NCBI RefSeq assembly: GCF_017833525.1
Contig: NZ_JAFICD010000009.1
Span: 1 to 64,000, forward strand
Direction: 5' to 3'
DNA length: 64,000 nt
Source of the DNA: Duganella sp. 1411
GTDB lineage: Bacteria > Pseudomonadota > Gammaproteobacteria > Burkholderiales > Burkholderiaceae_D
Shown here one piece after another: positions 32,991-40,239 of the stretch; the first letter of the stretch is position 1; each line of letters begins with the position of its first letter. Below the pieces are notes generated by a model that saw only the letters and a list, made by a program, of their open reading frames with translations, made no database searches and was not told where the DNA came from. The position numbers and the translations under genes were made by a program.

Positions 32991-33491
32991 ATGAATTTAG
33001 CACTCAAATATCAGCGCACGCCTCTGTTACGCCGGACACGCAAGAGCTTAGGAACGGCCATCGAAAGGAGCATGGCGAACGTCGTTGAGGATGTACTGAA
33101 CAAGTCCATACGTGCTCAGGTCGTCAAGTTGCGCGAGACGGCAGCTGTCGCTCAGCAGGAAGAATACCAGCGCAAATTGGATGCATTGGTCAAGCTTATG
33201 ATCAGCTCGGAATCAATAAGCTCGCCACACTTCTATCAACCCTTGAACAAGGTGATGTTGCATCATGGCAAGATGGCGCCGCCGCCAGTTGCTCAGGTAA
33301 CGCACTTCGGCGAGGAGGGATTGGCGGTTATTAACGAATCGACCGAGCGAGTGGCCGAGGCGCAGCTGCGCGCCGACCGCCTGGCAAAACACCGCAAGGC
33401 GGTCAGCCTGATCGCCGGACTGTGGAAAGATCACGAGGGCGGCCCGGTCGATGGCGTCGAGTACGAGAATGAGGCGCGCCAGGCATGGTAA
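32991..33491 (+). CDS. Antitoxin-like protein with novel N-terminal region
   Basis: The 166-residue protein overlaps the following PIN-domain gene by seven bases (ATGGTAA), the usual layout of toxin-antitoxin pairs. Its C-terminus, LIAGLWKDHEGGPVDGVEYE and then NEARQAW, resembles the toxin-wrapping tails of antitoxins that neutralise PIN ribonucleases. The first 140 residues are helical and charged and show no AbrB, RHH or Phd DNA-binding pattern that I can identify. ATG 32991 lies five bases after GGAGG; an adjacent ATG at 32988 is possible. Neutralisation of the neighbouring toxin is inferred. Confidence 0.65.
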   Translation: MNLALKYQRTPLLRRTRKSLGTAIERSMANVVEDVLNKSIRAQVVKLRETAAVAQQEEYQRKLDALVKLMISSESISSPHFYQPLNKVMLHHGKMAPPPVAQVTHFGEEGLAVINESTERVAEAQLRADRLAKHRKAVSLIAGLWKDHEGGPVDGVEYENEARQAW

Positions 33492-33985
33492 TTGAGAAGC
33501 CTGTTCTCATCGACACCAACATCTGGATTGACGCACTGAACGGCTTGCCCGACGCACTGAACGTTCTCAACAGCTACATCGACATCGCACTGAGCGCCAT
33601 CACCTACGCGGAAGTGGCCTCGGGCTGCAGCGCGGTGGAGTCTGCTGTCTTTGAAGCGTTTCTGCAGGCTGGCCAGGCGGCGGGAACCGTTCAGATAATT
33701 CACACCGACGACGCGATCATCCGGCTCGCCTCCACCTTCAACAAGAATCACGACACCGGGTGCGGGTACGGCAAGAGACGCCTCCCCGACGCCATCATCG
33801 GCGCCACCGCGGTCATTTCGGGTCGAATCCTGCTAACCCGCAACGCCCCGGACTTCAAGTATGTCGTCCATGAAACGCCGTATCAGGGCCAATGGGTCGA
33901 TCAGGAGAAGGACGGGAAGACCGTCAAGACCTGGCTGCCTGCCTCGACGCCAGCAGCCAATCCGCCAGTCGCAAAGGGCGCTTAA
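33485..33985 (+). CDS. PIN-domain ribonuclease toxin (VapC-like)
   Basis: PIN toxins cut RNA with a cluster of acidic residues. The 166-residue protein has the first Asp in VLIDTNIWIDAL (DTN motif) near residue 9, a conserved Glu in SAITYAEVASG near 42, Asp in LPDAIIGATAVISGRILLTRN near 103, and further Asp in APDFKYV near 120. This matches the VapC-type order. The C-terminal 35 residues are a hydrophilic extension. It starts inside the last codons of the antitoxin-like gene, indicating translational coupling. Confidence 0.85.
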   Translation: MVIEKPVLIDTNIWIDALNGLPDALNVLNSYIDIALSAITYAEVASGCSAVESAVFEAFLQAGQAAGTVQIIHTDDAIIRLASTFNKNHDTGCGYGKRRLPDAIIGATAVISGRILLTRNAPDFKYVVHETPYQGQWVDQEKDGKTVKTWLPASTPAANPPVAKGA

Positions 33986-34242
33986 TCGCCAGGCGGTCTG
34001 TCGATCAACAGAATCTCCATTCTCCAGCCCTGGGCATGCCACCTGTTATCCGGCTCTTCCTGCGCTAGGCCCGACACGTTGATGGCGCGGCCTCGCGCGT
34101 ACCTCGTTATCATGTCCATCAAGGGCGGGAGCAGTTTGCGGCGGTTCAATCTTATCCTGGCGACCTGCGCATGGCGCCGTAGAAGCTGTACGCACTCTTC
34201 CTCCTGGGTGAACTCCCCCCAGCTCGCCGTGGCGCTGAAACG
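33982..34242 (-). pseudogene. Possible remnant of a gene on the minus strand
   Basis: An 86-codon open frame reads leftwards from a stop at 34243-34245 to a stop at 33982-33984 and has no ATG near its beginning. It encodes a protein-like stretch, SWGEFTQEEECVQLLRRHAQ and later DNRWHAQGWRMEILLIDRPP. The stop overlaps that of the PIN gene on the other strand. No family is recognised. It may be the 3' part of a decayed gene from a mobile element. Confidence 0.3.
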
Positions 34243-34612
34243 CTAATGGGGTTAGTTTAATAATTGAACTCTTGAATTGTTCTTTAAGTAAGTTTTGTTG
34301 AATTTTAAAAATTTATTTTGTTGGGTTCGATTAATGCCGTCCCACTGGTTTAAAAACAAAGGCCCCGACGCTTTCGCGTCGGGGGCCTTTGTTTTTAATC
34401 CTATTGCTGGCGCTGGCGGCTAATCGAAACCACAAGGCGGCGACACAGGTAATTCTACCAAGGGATGGCGCGCCGTATCGTTCGGCGGCATGTTCCTTCG
34501 TTTGGGAATGAGAAAACGTGCCGAGGTTCGTTAAGCTGGGGGTGAGCCTCCGGGCACGCGCCGGTCCTGCCCGGTGCGCCAATGGCGCCAGTATCTTTTC
34601 CGAGGAGAACCG
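34243..34612. other. AT-rich spacer with isolated terminator
   Basis: Bases 34256-34350 are strongly AT-rich compared with the surrounding GC-rich DNA, then a strong terminator follows at 34352-34396. No reading frame is supported before the gene at 34613. Confidence 0.4.
34352..34396. terminator. Strong bidirectional terminator
   Basis: AAAAACAAAGGCCCCGACG at 34352-34370 pairs with CGTCGGGGGCCTTTGTTTTT at 34377-34396 around CTTTCG, with one bulged base. It lies 370 bases after the PIN gene and before the gene at 34613, so the transcript it ends is unclear. Confidence 0.85.
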
Positions 34613-35152
34613 ATGGCCGTAACTTCCATATCGCATATGTCGCCCCAGGCGCTGACAGGGCTGCAGGAGGCCGCACCCACACCTGCGGCCGGGCAGACCG
34701 GCGACGTCAGGCAGGCGAAAGCACGCCCGGCGATCGGCGGCCCGTTGAGTGGACTTGCGCCGTCGGCGGCGAAGCCCCGCACGTCGCCAACCGGCTCGGG
34801 CCCACGGCCGTTGGGCATGCCAGCGCAGCGCTTGAAAATCAAGGGACTGCCACCCGCCGCCAGTAACGCGAAGGCGAATGCGCCCACGTCGTCGTCGACG
34901 TTCGGATCGCAAGGCGGGGCGGCAGCCACCCACGCCCCGGGAAATCCGGACGCCAGCGCCACGCCGGCCACACCGGCATCCGAACCGCCAACCGATGTGG
35001 TGAGCGCGTTCGCCGCCTCGCAGCAAGCGGCCTTGGACATGTTGTTGGTGCAAAACGCGATCTCGCAGATTCAGAACCAGGTAACGATCAACCAGGCGCA
35101 AAATTCGGCCAAGGAAGAGTTGGGCAAGAGCGTGAAGGCCCTGTCCCAGTAG
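34613..35152 (+). CDS. Low-complexity Ala/Pro/Ser-rich hypothetical protein
   Basis: The 179-residue protein (start MAVTSISHMSPQALTGL, behind gaggagaaccg) has a disordered middle of Ala, Pro, Ser, Thr and Gly residues. Its C-terminal helix (about 140-179) begins AALDMLLVQNAISQIQNQ and is amphipathic. There is no signal peptide. The layout, a flexible N-terminus with one C-terminal helix, is shared by some secreted or regulatory proteins, but nothing specific can be assigned. Confidence 0.6.
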   Translation: MAVTSISHMSPQALTGLQEAAPTPAAGQTGDVRQAKARPAIGGPLSGLAPSAAKPRTSPTGSGPRPLGMPAQRLKIKGLPPAASNAKANAPTSSSTFGSQGGAAATHAPGNPDASATPATPASEPPTDVVSAFAASQQAALDMLLVQNAISQIQNQVTINQAQNSAKEELGKSVKALSQ

Positions 35153-35167
35153 GTCCGGAGCAAAAGC

Positions 35168-36067
35168 TCAGTTGAACGCCCCCTCGGCCCGCAGCATCGA
35201 CACCGCGAGGTCGATGAAGGCGCGTACCTTGGGCGTCGAGCGCCGCCCTTCGTGGTGCACGACATTGATCGGCATCGGCACCGACTCGTACGGCGTCAGC
35301 ACCGTCTTGAGCCGCCCGGCCGCCAAATGCGGCGCGACCATGTAGGAAATCAACCGGGTCAGTCCAAAGCCGCCCACCACGGCCGCGATGACGGCGTCGT
35401 TGCTGGTGCTGACGAGGCGCGGACGCACGCGCACGACCACCGACTGCCGCTCGGATTCGAAGCGCCATTCGGCGGAGGCGGTCACGGGGCTGGCCAGCAC
35501 GATGTCGTGGCCCGCAAGGTCCGCGGGCGCGAGCGGGATGCCGCGCGCGTCGAGGTAGGCGGGCGACCCGCACACCACCTGCCGCACCTGGCCCACCGGC
35601 ACCGCCTGATAGCTCGAATCGGGCAGGTGGCCGAGGCGGACGGCCACGTCGATCCCTTCGTCCATCATGTTGACCACGCGGTCGATGAAGCGGCATTCCA
35701 CCTCGGTGTCCGGATAGCGGCGCAGGTACTCGGTCACCACCGGCGTGACATACATGGCGCCGAACAACACCGACGAGGTGATCACCAGCTTGCCGCGCGG
35801 CTGCTCGTGCGTGCCGGCCGCCGCCTGTTCGGAATCGGCCACGTCGGCCAGGATGCGCCGGCAATCGGCCGCATAGCGCGCGCCCACGTCGGTCACGCGC
35901 ACCACCCGCGTGGTGCGCGTCAACAGGCGCACGCCCATCGTTTCCTCCAGCTCCGTCACCGCCCGCGTCACCACCGGCGGCGAGATCCGCAGCTTGCGCG
36001 CGGCCGGCGCGAAGCCGCCTTCGTCGACTACCGCCAGGAAAATCGACATCGTGTACAGCCTATCCAC
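35168..36067 (-). CDS. LysR-family transcriptional regulator
   Basis: The 299-residue protein has the LysR helix-turn-helix near residues 1-60 (LYTMSIFLAVVDEGGFAPAA, PPVVTRAVTELEETM) and an effector-binding domain of the usual length. It is divergent from the CMD-family gene at 36183, with a dyad in the spacer, so it most likely regulates that gene and the following flavin or PLP-oxidase-type genes. The effector is unknown. Confidence 0.92.
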   Translation of the reverse strand: MDRLYTMSIFLAVVDEGGFAPAARKLRISPPVVTRAVTELEETMGVRLLTRTTRVVRVTDVGARYAADCRRILADVADSEQAAAGTHEQPRGKLVITSSVLFGAMYVTPVVTEYLRRYPDTEVECRFIDRVVNMMDEGIDVAVRLGHLPDSSYQAVPVGQVRQVVCGSPAYLDARGIPLAPADLAGHDIVLASPVTASAEWRFESERQSVVVRVRPRLVSTSNDAVIAAVVGGFGLTRLISYMVAPHLAAGRLKTVLTPYESVPMPINVVHHEGRRSTPKVRAFIDLAVSMLRAEGAFN

Positions 36068-36070
36068 ATT

Positions 36071-36087
36071 ATTCCTCTTTTGGGAAT
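36071..36087. promoter_or_regulatory. Candidate LysR operator
   Basis: ATTCC at 36071-36075 and GGAAT at 36083-36087 form a perfect 5-base dyad with a 7-base centre in the divergent spacer. Confidence 0.4.
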
Positions 36088-36182
36088 GGTTTATTGTAAT
36101 TTCTCTGGATTCTCATTATCAGGCAAAAGATTCAAACTGCAAGCGCTGGGCAACACTTCATCGCCAACCAAGGAGAAACACC

Positions 36183-36728
36183 ATGAGCCGCATCGCCATC
36201 ATCGACAACAGCAACGCCAACGCCGAACAACAAGCCCTGCTCGACGCCATTCAAGGCCAGCTCGGCATGGTGCCGAACTTCCTCAAAGTATTCGCCAACT
36301 CGCCCGTTGCGCTGCGTGCCTTCCTGGGCCTGCACGGCGTGGCCGGCGCCGGCAGCCTGGACCCTCAAACCCGCGAACGCATCGCGCTGGCGCTGGCCCA
36401 GCAAAACGCTTGCGAATACTGCGTCTCGGCGCACACCGCCATCGGCCGCAAGAGTGGGCTGACCGCCGACGAGATCAGCGCCGCCCGCAGCGGCACCAGC
36501 GAAGACGCGCAAGCGGCCGTCGCGGTCAAGTTCGCCACCAGCCTGATGGAGAAAAAAGGCGAGGTCAGCGCCGTCGAGCTGGCCCAGCTGCGCAACGCCG
36601 GCTTTAGCGATTCCGACATCGTGGAAATCATCACCCACGTCGGCATGAACTTCCTGACCAACATCCTCGGCAAGGCCAGCAACGTCGAGATCGATTTTCC
36701 ACGGGTCGACCTGAAACTGGCCGCCTGA
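36183..36728 (+). CDS. Carboxymuconolactone decarboxylase / AhpD-like family protein
   Basis: The 181-residue protein has the CxxC redox motif in NACEYCVSAHTAIGRK near residue 77, preceded by LGMVPNFLKVFANSPVALRA and followed by FSDSDIVEIITHVGMNFLTN. These are the marks of the peroxidase-related CMD/AhpD group, which reduce peroxides through vicinal cysteines. Its position next to a LysR gene and a flavin-type oxidase gene suggests an oxidative or aromatic-compound response. It is followed after 29 bases by the next gene. Confidence 0.85.
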   Translation: MSRIAIIDNSNANAEQQALLDAIQGQLGMVPNFLKVFANSPVALRAFLGLHGVAGAGSLDPQTRERIALALAQQNACEYCVSAHTAIGRKSGLTADEISAARSGTSEDAQAAVAVKFATSLMEKKGEVSAVELAQLRNAGFSDSDIVEIITHVGMNFLTNILGKASNVEIDFPRVDLKLAA

Positions 36729-36757
36729 TTTTCCCCTCACTTTAACCAGGAGCCATC

Positions 36758-37399
36758 ATGGGCCGCGCATTTTCCGACATCACCTTCACCCCGAACGTGC
36801 GCGCCATGCAGGAGCGCATGGGCAGCCGCGAAAAGTACGAACGCTTCGACCTGGCGACCAACCGCGCCGACCGTCTGGGCAGCATGGAGGCCGGGTTCAT
36901 CGCCCAGGCCGACCATTTTTACCAGGCCACGGTCAGCGAGACCGGTTGGCCGTATGTGCAGCATCGCGGCGGCCCGGCCGGCTTTTTGAAAGTCCTCGAT
37001 CCGAAAACTATCGCCTTCGCCGACTTCCGCGGCAATGTGCAATACGTCAGCGTGGGCAATCTGCAGAAGGACGACCGCATCTCCATCATCATCATGGATT
37101 ACGCCAACCGGATGCGGCTCAAGCTCATCGGCCGCGTGCGTCTGGTGGAAGCCGCCGACGACGCCGCGCTGATCGAACGGCTGCGCATGCCCGGTTATTC
37201 GGCCCGCATCGAACGCGCGTTTGTCATCACCGTTGAGGGCTACGACTGGAACTGCCCGCAGCACATCACGCCGCGCTTTACCGAAAGCGAAATCGACACC
37301 ATGACGGCGCCGCTGCACGCGGAGATCAAGCGCCTCAGGGAGCAACTGGCCGCGAGCATCGCCAAGCAGCCGCCGGGCGAACCGGGTTTGAATCTTTAA
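36758..37399 (+). CDS. Pyridoxamine 5'-phosphate oxidase-family flavoprotein
   Basis: The 213-residue split-barrel protein has ATVSETGWPYVQHRGGPAGF and IAFADFRGNVQYVSVGNLQK, DDRISIIIMDYANRMRLKLI, the FMN-binding beta-barrel strands of the PNPOx-like group that acts on small ligands. It is too different from PdxH to be the vitamin B6 enzyme. The C-terminal helix (LHAEIKRLREQLAA) is an addition common in this subgroup. It lies in the same direction as the CMD gene and likely shares its transcript. Confidence 0.82.
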   Translation: MGRAFSDITFTPNVRAMQERMGSREKYERFDLATNRADRLGSMEAGFIAQADHFYQATVSETGWPYVQHRGGPAGFLKVLDPKTIAFADFRGNVQYVSVGNLQKDDRISIIIMDYANRMRLKLIGRVRLVEAADDAALIERLRMPGYSARIERAFVITVEGYDWNCPQHITPRFTESEIDTMTAPLHAEIKRLREQLAASIAKQPPGEPGLNL

Positions 37400-37488
37400 G
37401 GAGCTGTGGCGAGTTGCAGACGCTGGCGTGATTGGGTCGAACTGTGATCCGGGGCATAATCACCTGTTGAGTATGCCGAGGAGTCGAA

Positions 37489-38076
37489 ATGAACGAACAT
37501 ATCGTGCCGGTGGCGCTGGAAAAGGCGTACCGCTTGCTGAATCACGGTCCAACGGTGTTGGTGTCCGCCACCCATGAAGGCATCGACAACGTCATGTCGG
37601 CGGCGTGGTCCTGCGCGCTGGATTTCTCGCCGCCCAAGGTGACCGTGGTATTGGACAAGGCCACCAGGACGCGCGCACTGGTGGAGGGCAGCGGCTACTT
37701 CGCGTTGCAGGTACCCAACCTGGGCCAAGTCCAGCTGACCTACGACGCCGGCAACATCAGCCTGGCCGATGCACCGGACAAGCTGAAACAATGCGGGATC
37801 GAGCTGTTTCGGGTCGAGGGGCGGGACACGCCGCTCGTCTCTGGCTGTTCCGCCTGGCTAATCTGCAAGGTGATCCCCGAGCCGCATATCCAGCAAACCT
37901 ACGATTTGTTCATCGGCGAAGTGGTGGGGGCGTGGGCCGACGGGCGCGTGTTCCGCAACGGCCACTGGGAATTCGACAAAGCCGATCCGCGCCTGCGCAG
38001 CCTGCATTACGTCGCCGGCGGCCAGTTCTACGCGATCGGGGAGTCGGCGCTGGCAGATACCGGCAAGGCTACCTAG
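37489..38076 (+). CDS. Flavin reductase-family (FMN-binding split barrel) protein
   Basis: The 195-residue protein has GPTVLVSATHEGIDNVMSAA and VTVVLDKATRTRALVEGSGY, typical of the flavin-reductase-like split barrel that binds FMN and reduces it with NAD(P)H or acts as an oxygenase component. The C-terminal part (LHYVAGGQFYAIGE) is well conserved in this subfamily. The partner protein is not known. It converges with the cysteine-hydrolase-like gene. Confidence 0.87.
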   Translation: MNEHIVPVALEKAYRLLNHGPTVLVSATHEGIDNVMSAAWSCALDFSPPKVTVVLDKATRTRALVEGSGYFALQVPNLGQVQLTYDAGNISLADAPDKLKQCGIELFRVEGRDTPLVSGCSAWLICKVIPEPHIQQTYDLFIGEVVGAWADGRVFRNGHWEFDKADPRLRSLHYVAGGQFYAIGESALADTGKAT

Positions 38077-38123
38077 TGGAGCGGATGACGGCAAGACGCG
38101 CGGCAGCTAGCCAGTCATGCGCG

Positions 38124-38690
38124 TCATGCCGCCTTTTCAAACGCGTCGAGCACGTCGCCGGTGCGTACGACGGCCGCGTACTCGCCGTCCAGATTGGACA
38201 GCGCCATGGCGTGCACATCCTCGGCAGTCCGTGGCACGCCCGCATAGTCGACCTTGGCGAAGGCGAAGCACGCGTCGGCAACCACATGCGTCGCGAAGCC
38301 GAGGTTGCCCGCCGTCCGGGCGCTGGCCTCGACCGAGTTGTTGGTACTGACTCCAACGATAAAGAGCTCGCCGATGCCGCGCACCCGCAGCCACCGCTCC
38401 AGCCCGGTGTTGATGAAGGCATCGGGAACATTTTTCTCCATCACGCAGGCGTCCGGCAACGGCGCGAAGCGCTCCTGAAACTCCACCCCGGCTTGACCCG
38501 GCCAGAACAGCGAGCCAACCGTGCGCGATATGTGGCGGACATGGACCACCGTGCCACCGGCGGCCCGCCACGCGCCAAGCAACGCCGCGATATTTTGTTC
38601 CGCCTCCGGGTTGTTGCGGGTGCCGGCGGCCGGATCGGCCATGCCTTTTTGCATATCGATAATGATCAATGCCGCTGTACGTACTCTCAT
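38124..38690 (-). CDS. Isochorismatase-family hydrolase with Ser in place of the catalytic Cys
   Basis: The 188-residue protein has ALIIIDMQKGM with the catalytic Asp near residue 13 and the Lys in ACVMEKNVPDAF near 86. At the nucleophile position the sequence is GVSTNNSVEASARTAG, with Ser where cysteine hydrolases have Cys. Some isochorismatase-type members also lack the Cys, so catalysis may differ or be lost. The start at 38690 (MRVRTAAL) fits the family length. The substrate is not deducible. Confidence 0.8.
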   Translation of the reverse strand: MRVRTAALIIIDMQKGMADPAAGTRNNPEAEQNIAALLGAWRAAGGTVVHVRHISRTVGSLFWPGQAGVEFQERFAPLPDACVMEKNVPDAFINTGLERWLRVRGIGELFIVGVSTNNSVEASARTAGNLGFATHVVADACFAFAKVDYAGVPRTAEDVHAMALSNLDGEYAAVVRTGDVLDAFEKAA

Positions 38691-38763
38691 GAGGGTGTTC
38701 CGGATTCGTGGAAGCGGGGAAGATGTCGATTGTAGCTGAACTGATCCCGCGATCGTCACAATG

Positions 38764-38802
38764 AAAAAGGCCCGGAGCGCGAGCACCGGGCCTTGGTCTT
38801 TT
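38764..38802 (-). terminator. Terminator of PEP-CTERM gene (duplicated copy 1)
   Basis: AAGGCCCGG and CCGGGCCTT pair around AGCGCGAGCA, with a T-run on the minus strand. It is nearly identical to the terminator at 40182-40220. Confidence 0.75.
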
Positions 38803-38822
38803 CCCGCGCCGGGGCGCTGGAA

Positions 38823-39377
38823 TTATTTCTGTTTGCGGCGGCGGGCGACCAGACTCATCAGACCCAGGCCCGCGAACATCATCGCGTAGGTGCCAGGCTC
38901 GGGAACGGCCGTCACCGCCGTGCCGGTCGAGTACAGCGTGGCGTTCGACAGCGAATCGAACCTGGTCGTGAAGCTGTCCACGCCGGCGCCGTTGCCGGCG
39001 TCAAAACGGTAGAAGGCGGTGACATTGTTCGATTCATTGCCCTGCGCATCCATCACATTGCCATAGTGGATGCCGACGATGGTGTCGCCATACAGCTGCT
39101 GGCTGAAGTTGATGACATTGTCGCCAGACAGGCCCGACAGCATCGACGTCGACGCCACGGCTTGGGTCAGATGCACGCCCCACACGGCCAGGTTCAGGTT
39201 GATGTCGGTGATGCTGGGCTTGTTGCCGTTCAGATTGCCGCTGACGAAACCGATGCAGCTGGCGCCCGGCACGGAAATATCGGAACCGGCGCATTCGGCC
39301 ATCCCCGCAGCCATCGTGGTGCCGGCGGACATCAGCATTACAAGTGCAGCGGCAGTCGAAAATTTGGTCATGTTCAT
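38823..39377 (-). CDS. PEP-CTERM protein, copy 1 of a duplicated pair
   Basis: The 184-residue protein has a signal peptide (NMTKFSTAAALVMLMSAGTT, MA), a beta-rich middle with the block GASCIGFVSGNLNGNKPS, and the sorting signal AVPEPGTYAMMFAGLGLMSL followed by VARRRKQK. It is a close paralogue of the protein encoded at 40240-40917. The start at 39377 has GGGG about eight bases upstream. Its role is unknown; exosortase-dependent export to the cell surface is expected. Confidence 0.85.
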   Translation of the reverse strand: MNMTKFSTAAALVMLMSAGTTMAAGMAECAGSDISVPGASCIGFVSGNLNGNKPSITDINLNLAVWGVHLTQAVASTSMLSGLSGDNVINFSQQLYGDTIVGIHYGNVMDAQGNESNNVTAFYRFDAGNGAGVDSFTTRFDSLSNATLYSTGTAVTAVPEPGTYAMMFAGLGLMSLVARRRKQK

Positions 39378-39442
39378 GTCAGAGATCCCCAAGGAAAGAT
39401 TGTTCGCGGTATGTAATTGCGCACAGGAATCACGTTAGTGGA

Positions 39443-39512
39443 TTTCTTTAAGCAATTCGCGGCGACGTGTTGAAGCATATCATGGTTTGCTGTTTTAAAG
39501 ACATGTTAGTTT
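39443..39512 (-). promoter_or_regulatory. Shared upstream motif pair of the PEP-CTERM genes, copy 1
   Basis: TTTCTTTAAGCAAT at 39443-39456 and TTTAAAGACATGTTAGTT at about 39494-39512 recur almost unchanged before the paralogue (40982-40995 and 41034-41051), at nearly the same spacing. They probably contain the promoter or an operator. Confidence 0.45.
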
Positions 39513-39698
39513 CCATTTGAATAAAATACATTTCCCATGCGGAATTATTGTTAACTTGAAAGTCACTGCGGTAACAGACGACTTGGCCGGGCGGGGCAGG
39601 ACCGTGGTTTTGTTGTAAAACCGCCAGCATTGCCTTGCCATATGGCACTGTGTATTATCGATTGGTCCTGTCGACAAAAAACATAACCGGGTGACCCA

Positions 39699-40165
39699 AT
39701 GAAAAACACACTGATCATATTGGCGGCCGCGATGGCCGGCTTGTCTGCGGCGGGCGCGCAGGCCGCGCCCGACTGCGTCGGCATAAGGCGCCATTCTTCC
39801 AGAAGGCGAAAGACGTTAAATGGGTATGGAACCCGACCTTGAAAGTCGAGGAAAACCTGGTCTGTGGCGATGCCAAGACCCCCGGCAAGCCTTTCGTCCA
39901 GATGCTGAAGTTCCCGCCGAATTTCGTGGGCGACCGCCACAACCACCCGATCGACCGCGTGGTGATACTCCAGAGCGGCAAGTGGATCTCCACCACGTAC
40001 GACGGCCCGAACGGCGCGGCCGAGGCGCACGTCATGGATAAGCCCAACGATTATTACTACGAGTCGGCCAATTACGACCACAGTTTTAAAACCGGCAGCA
40101 AAGGGGCGGTCATCACCGTGCTGGGCTGGGACGGCCCCAACAAGCGCAACGATCCGAATAACTGA
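39699..40165 (+). pseudogene. Frameshifted exported cupin-like protein
   Basis: ATG 39699 begins a signal peptide (KNTLIILAAAMAGLSAAGAQ) that continues APDCVG and then leaves frame, ending at a TGA near 39840. From about 39765 the protein-like sequence continues in the frame shifted by -1: KAPFFQKAKDVKWVWNP, then PFVQMLKFPPNFVGDRHNHP and WISTTYDGP to the stop at 40165. HNHP and the surrounding strands fit a cupin barrel with a metal site. A single-base deletion between about 39765 and 39790 explains both parts. It may be a true pseudogene or a sequencing error. Confidence 0.7.
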
Positions 40166-40181
40166 TCCGGAGGTCCCAACG

Positions 40182-40220
40182 AAAAAGGCCCGGTGCGCGA
40201 GCACCGGGCCTTGGTTTTTT
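40182..40220. terminator. Bidirectional terminator (duplicated copy 2)
   Basis: AAAAAGGCCCGGTGC at 40182-40196 pairs with GCACCGGGCCTTGG at 40201-40214, followed by a T-run on the plus strand and A-run on the left. It can serve the frameshifted cupin gene and the PEP-CTERM gene from the other side. Confidence 0.8.
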
Positions 40221-40239
40221 CCGCGCCGAAGCGCCGGGA

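Noticed and set aside
34265..34290. A boxA-like sequence (TTGTTCTTTAA), hinting at an rRNA leader
   Set aside because: No rRNA gene follows and the similarity is short in AT-rich DNA.
33986..34612. A tRNA or second ncRNA gene downstream of ssrA
   Set aside because: No cloverleaf with a T arm and acceptor stem could be built; the TTCGATT match near 34327 lacks pairing arms.
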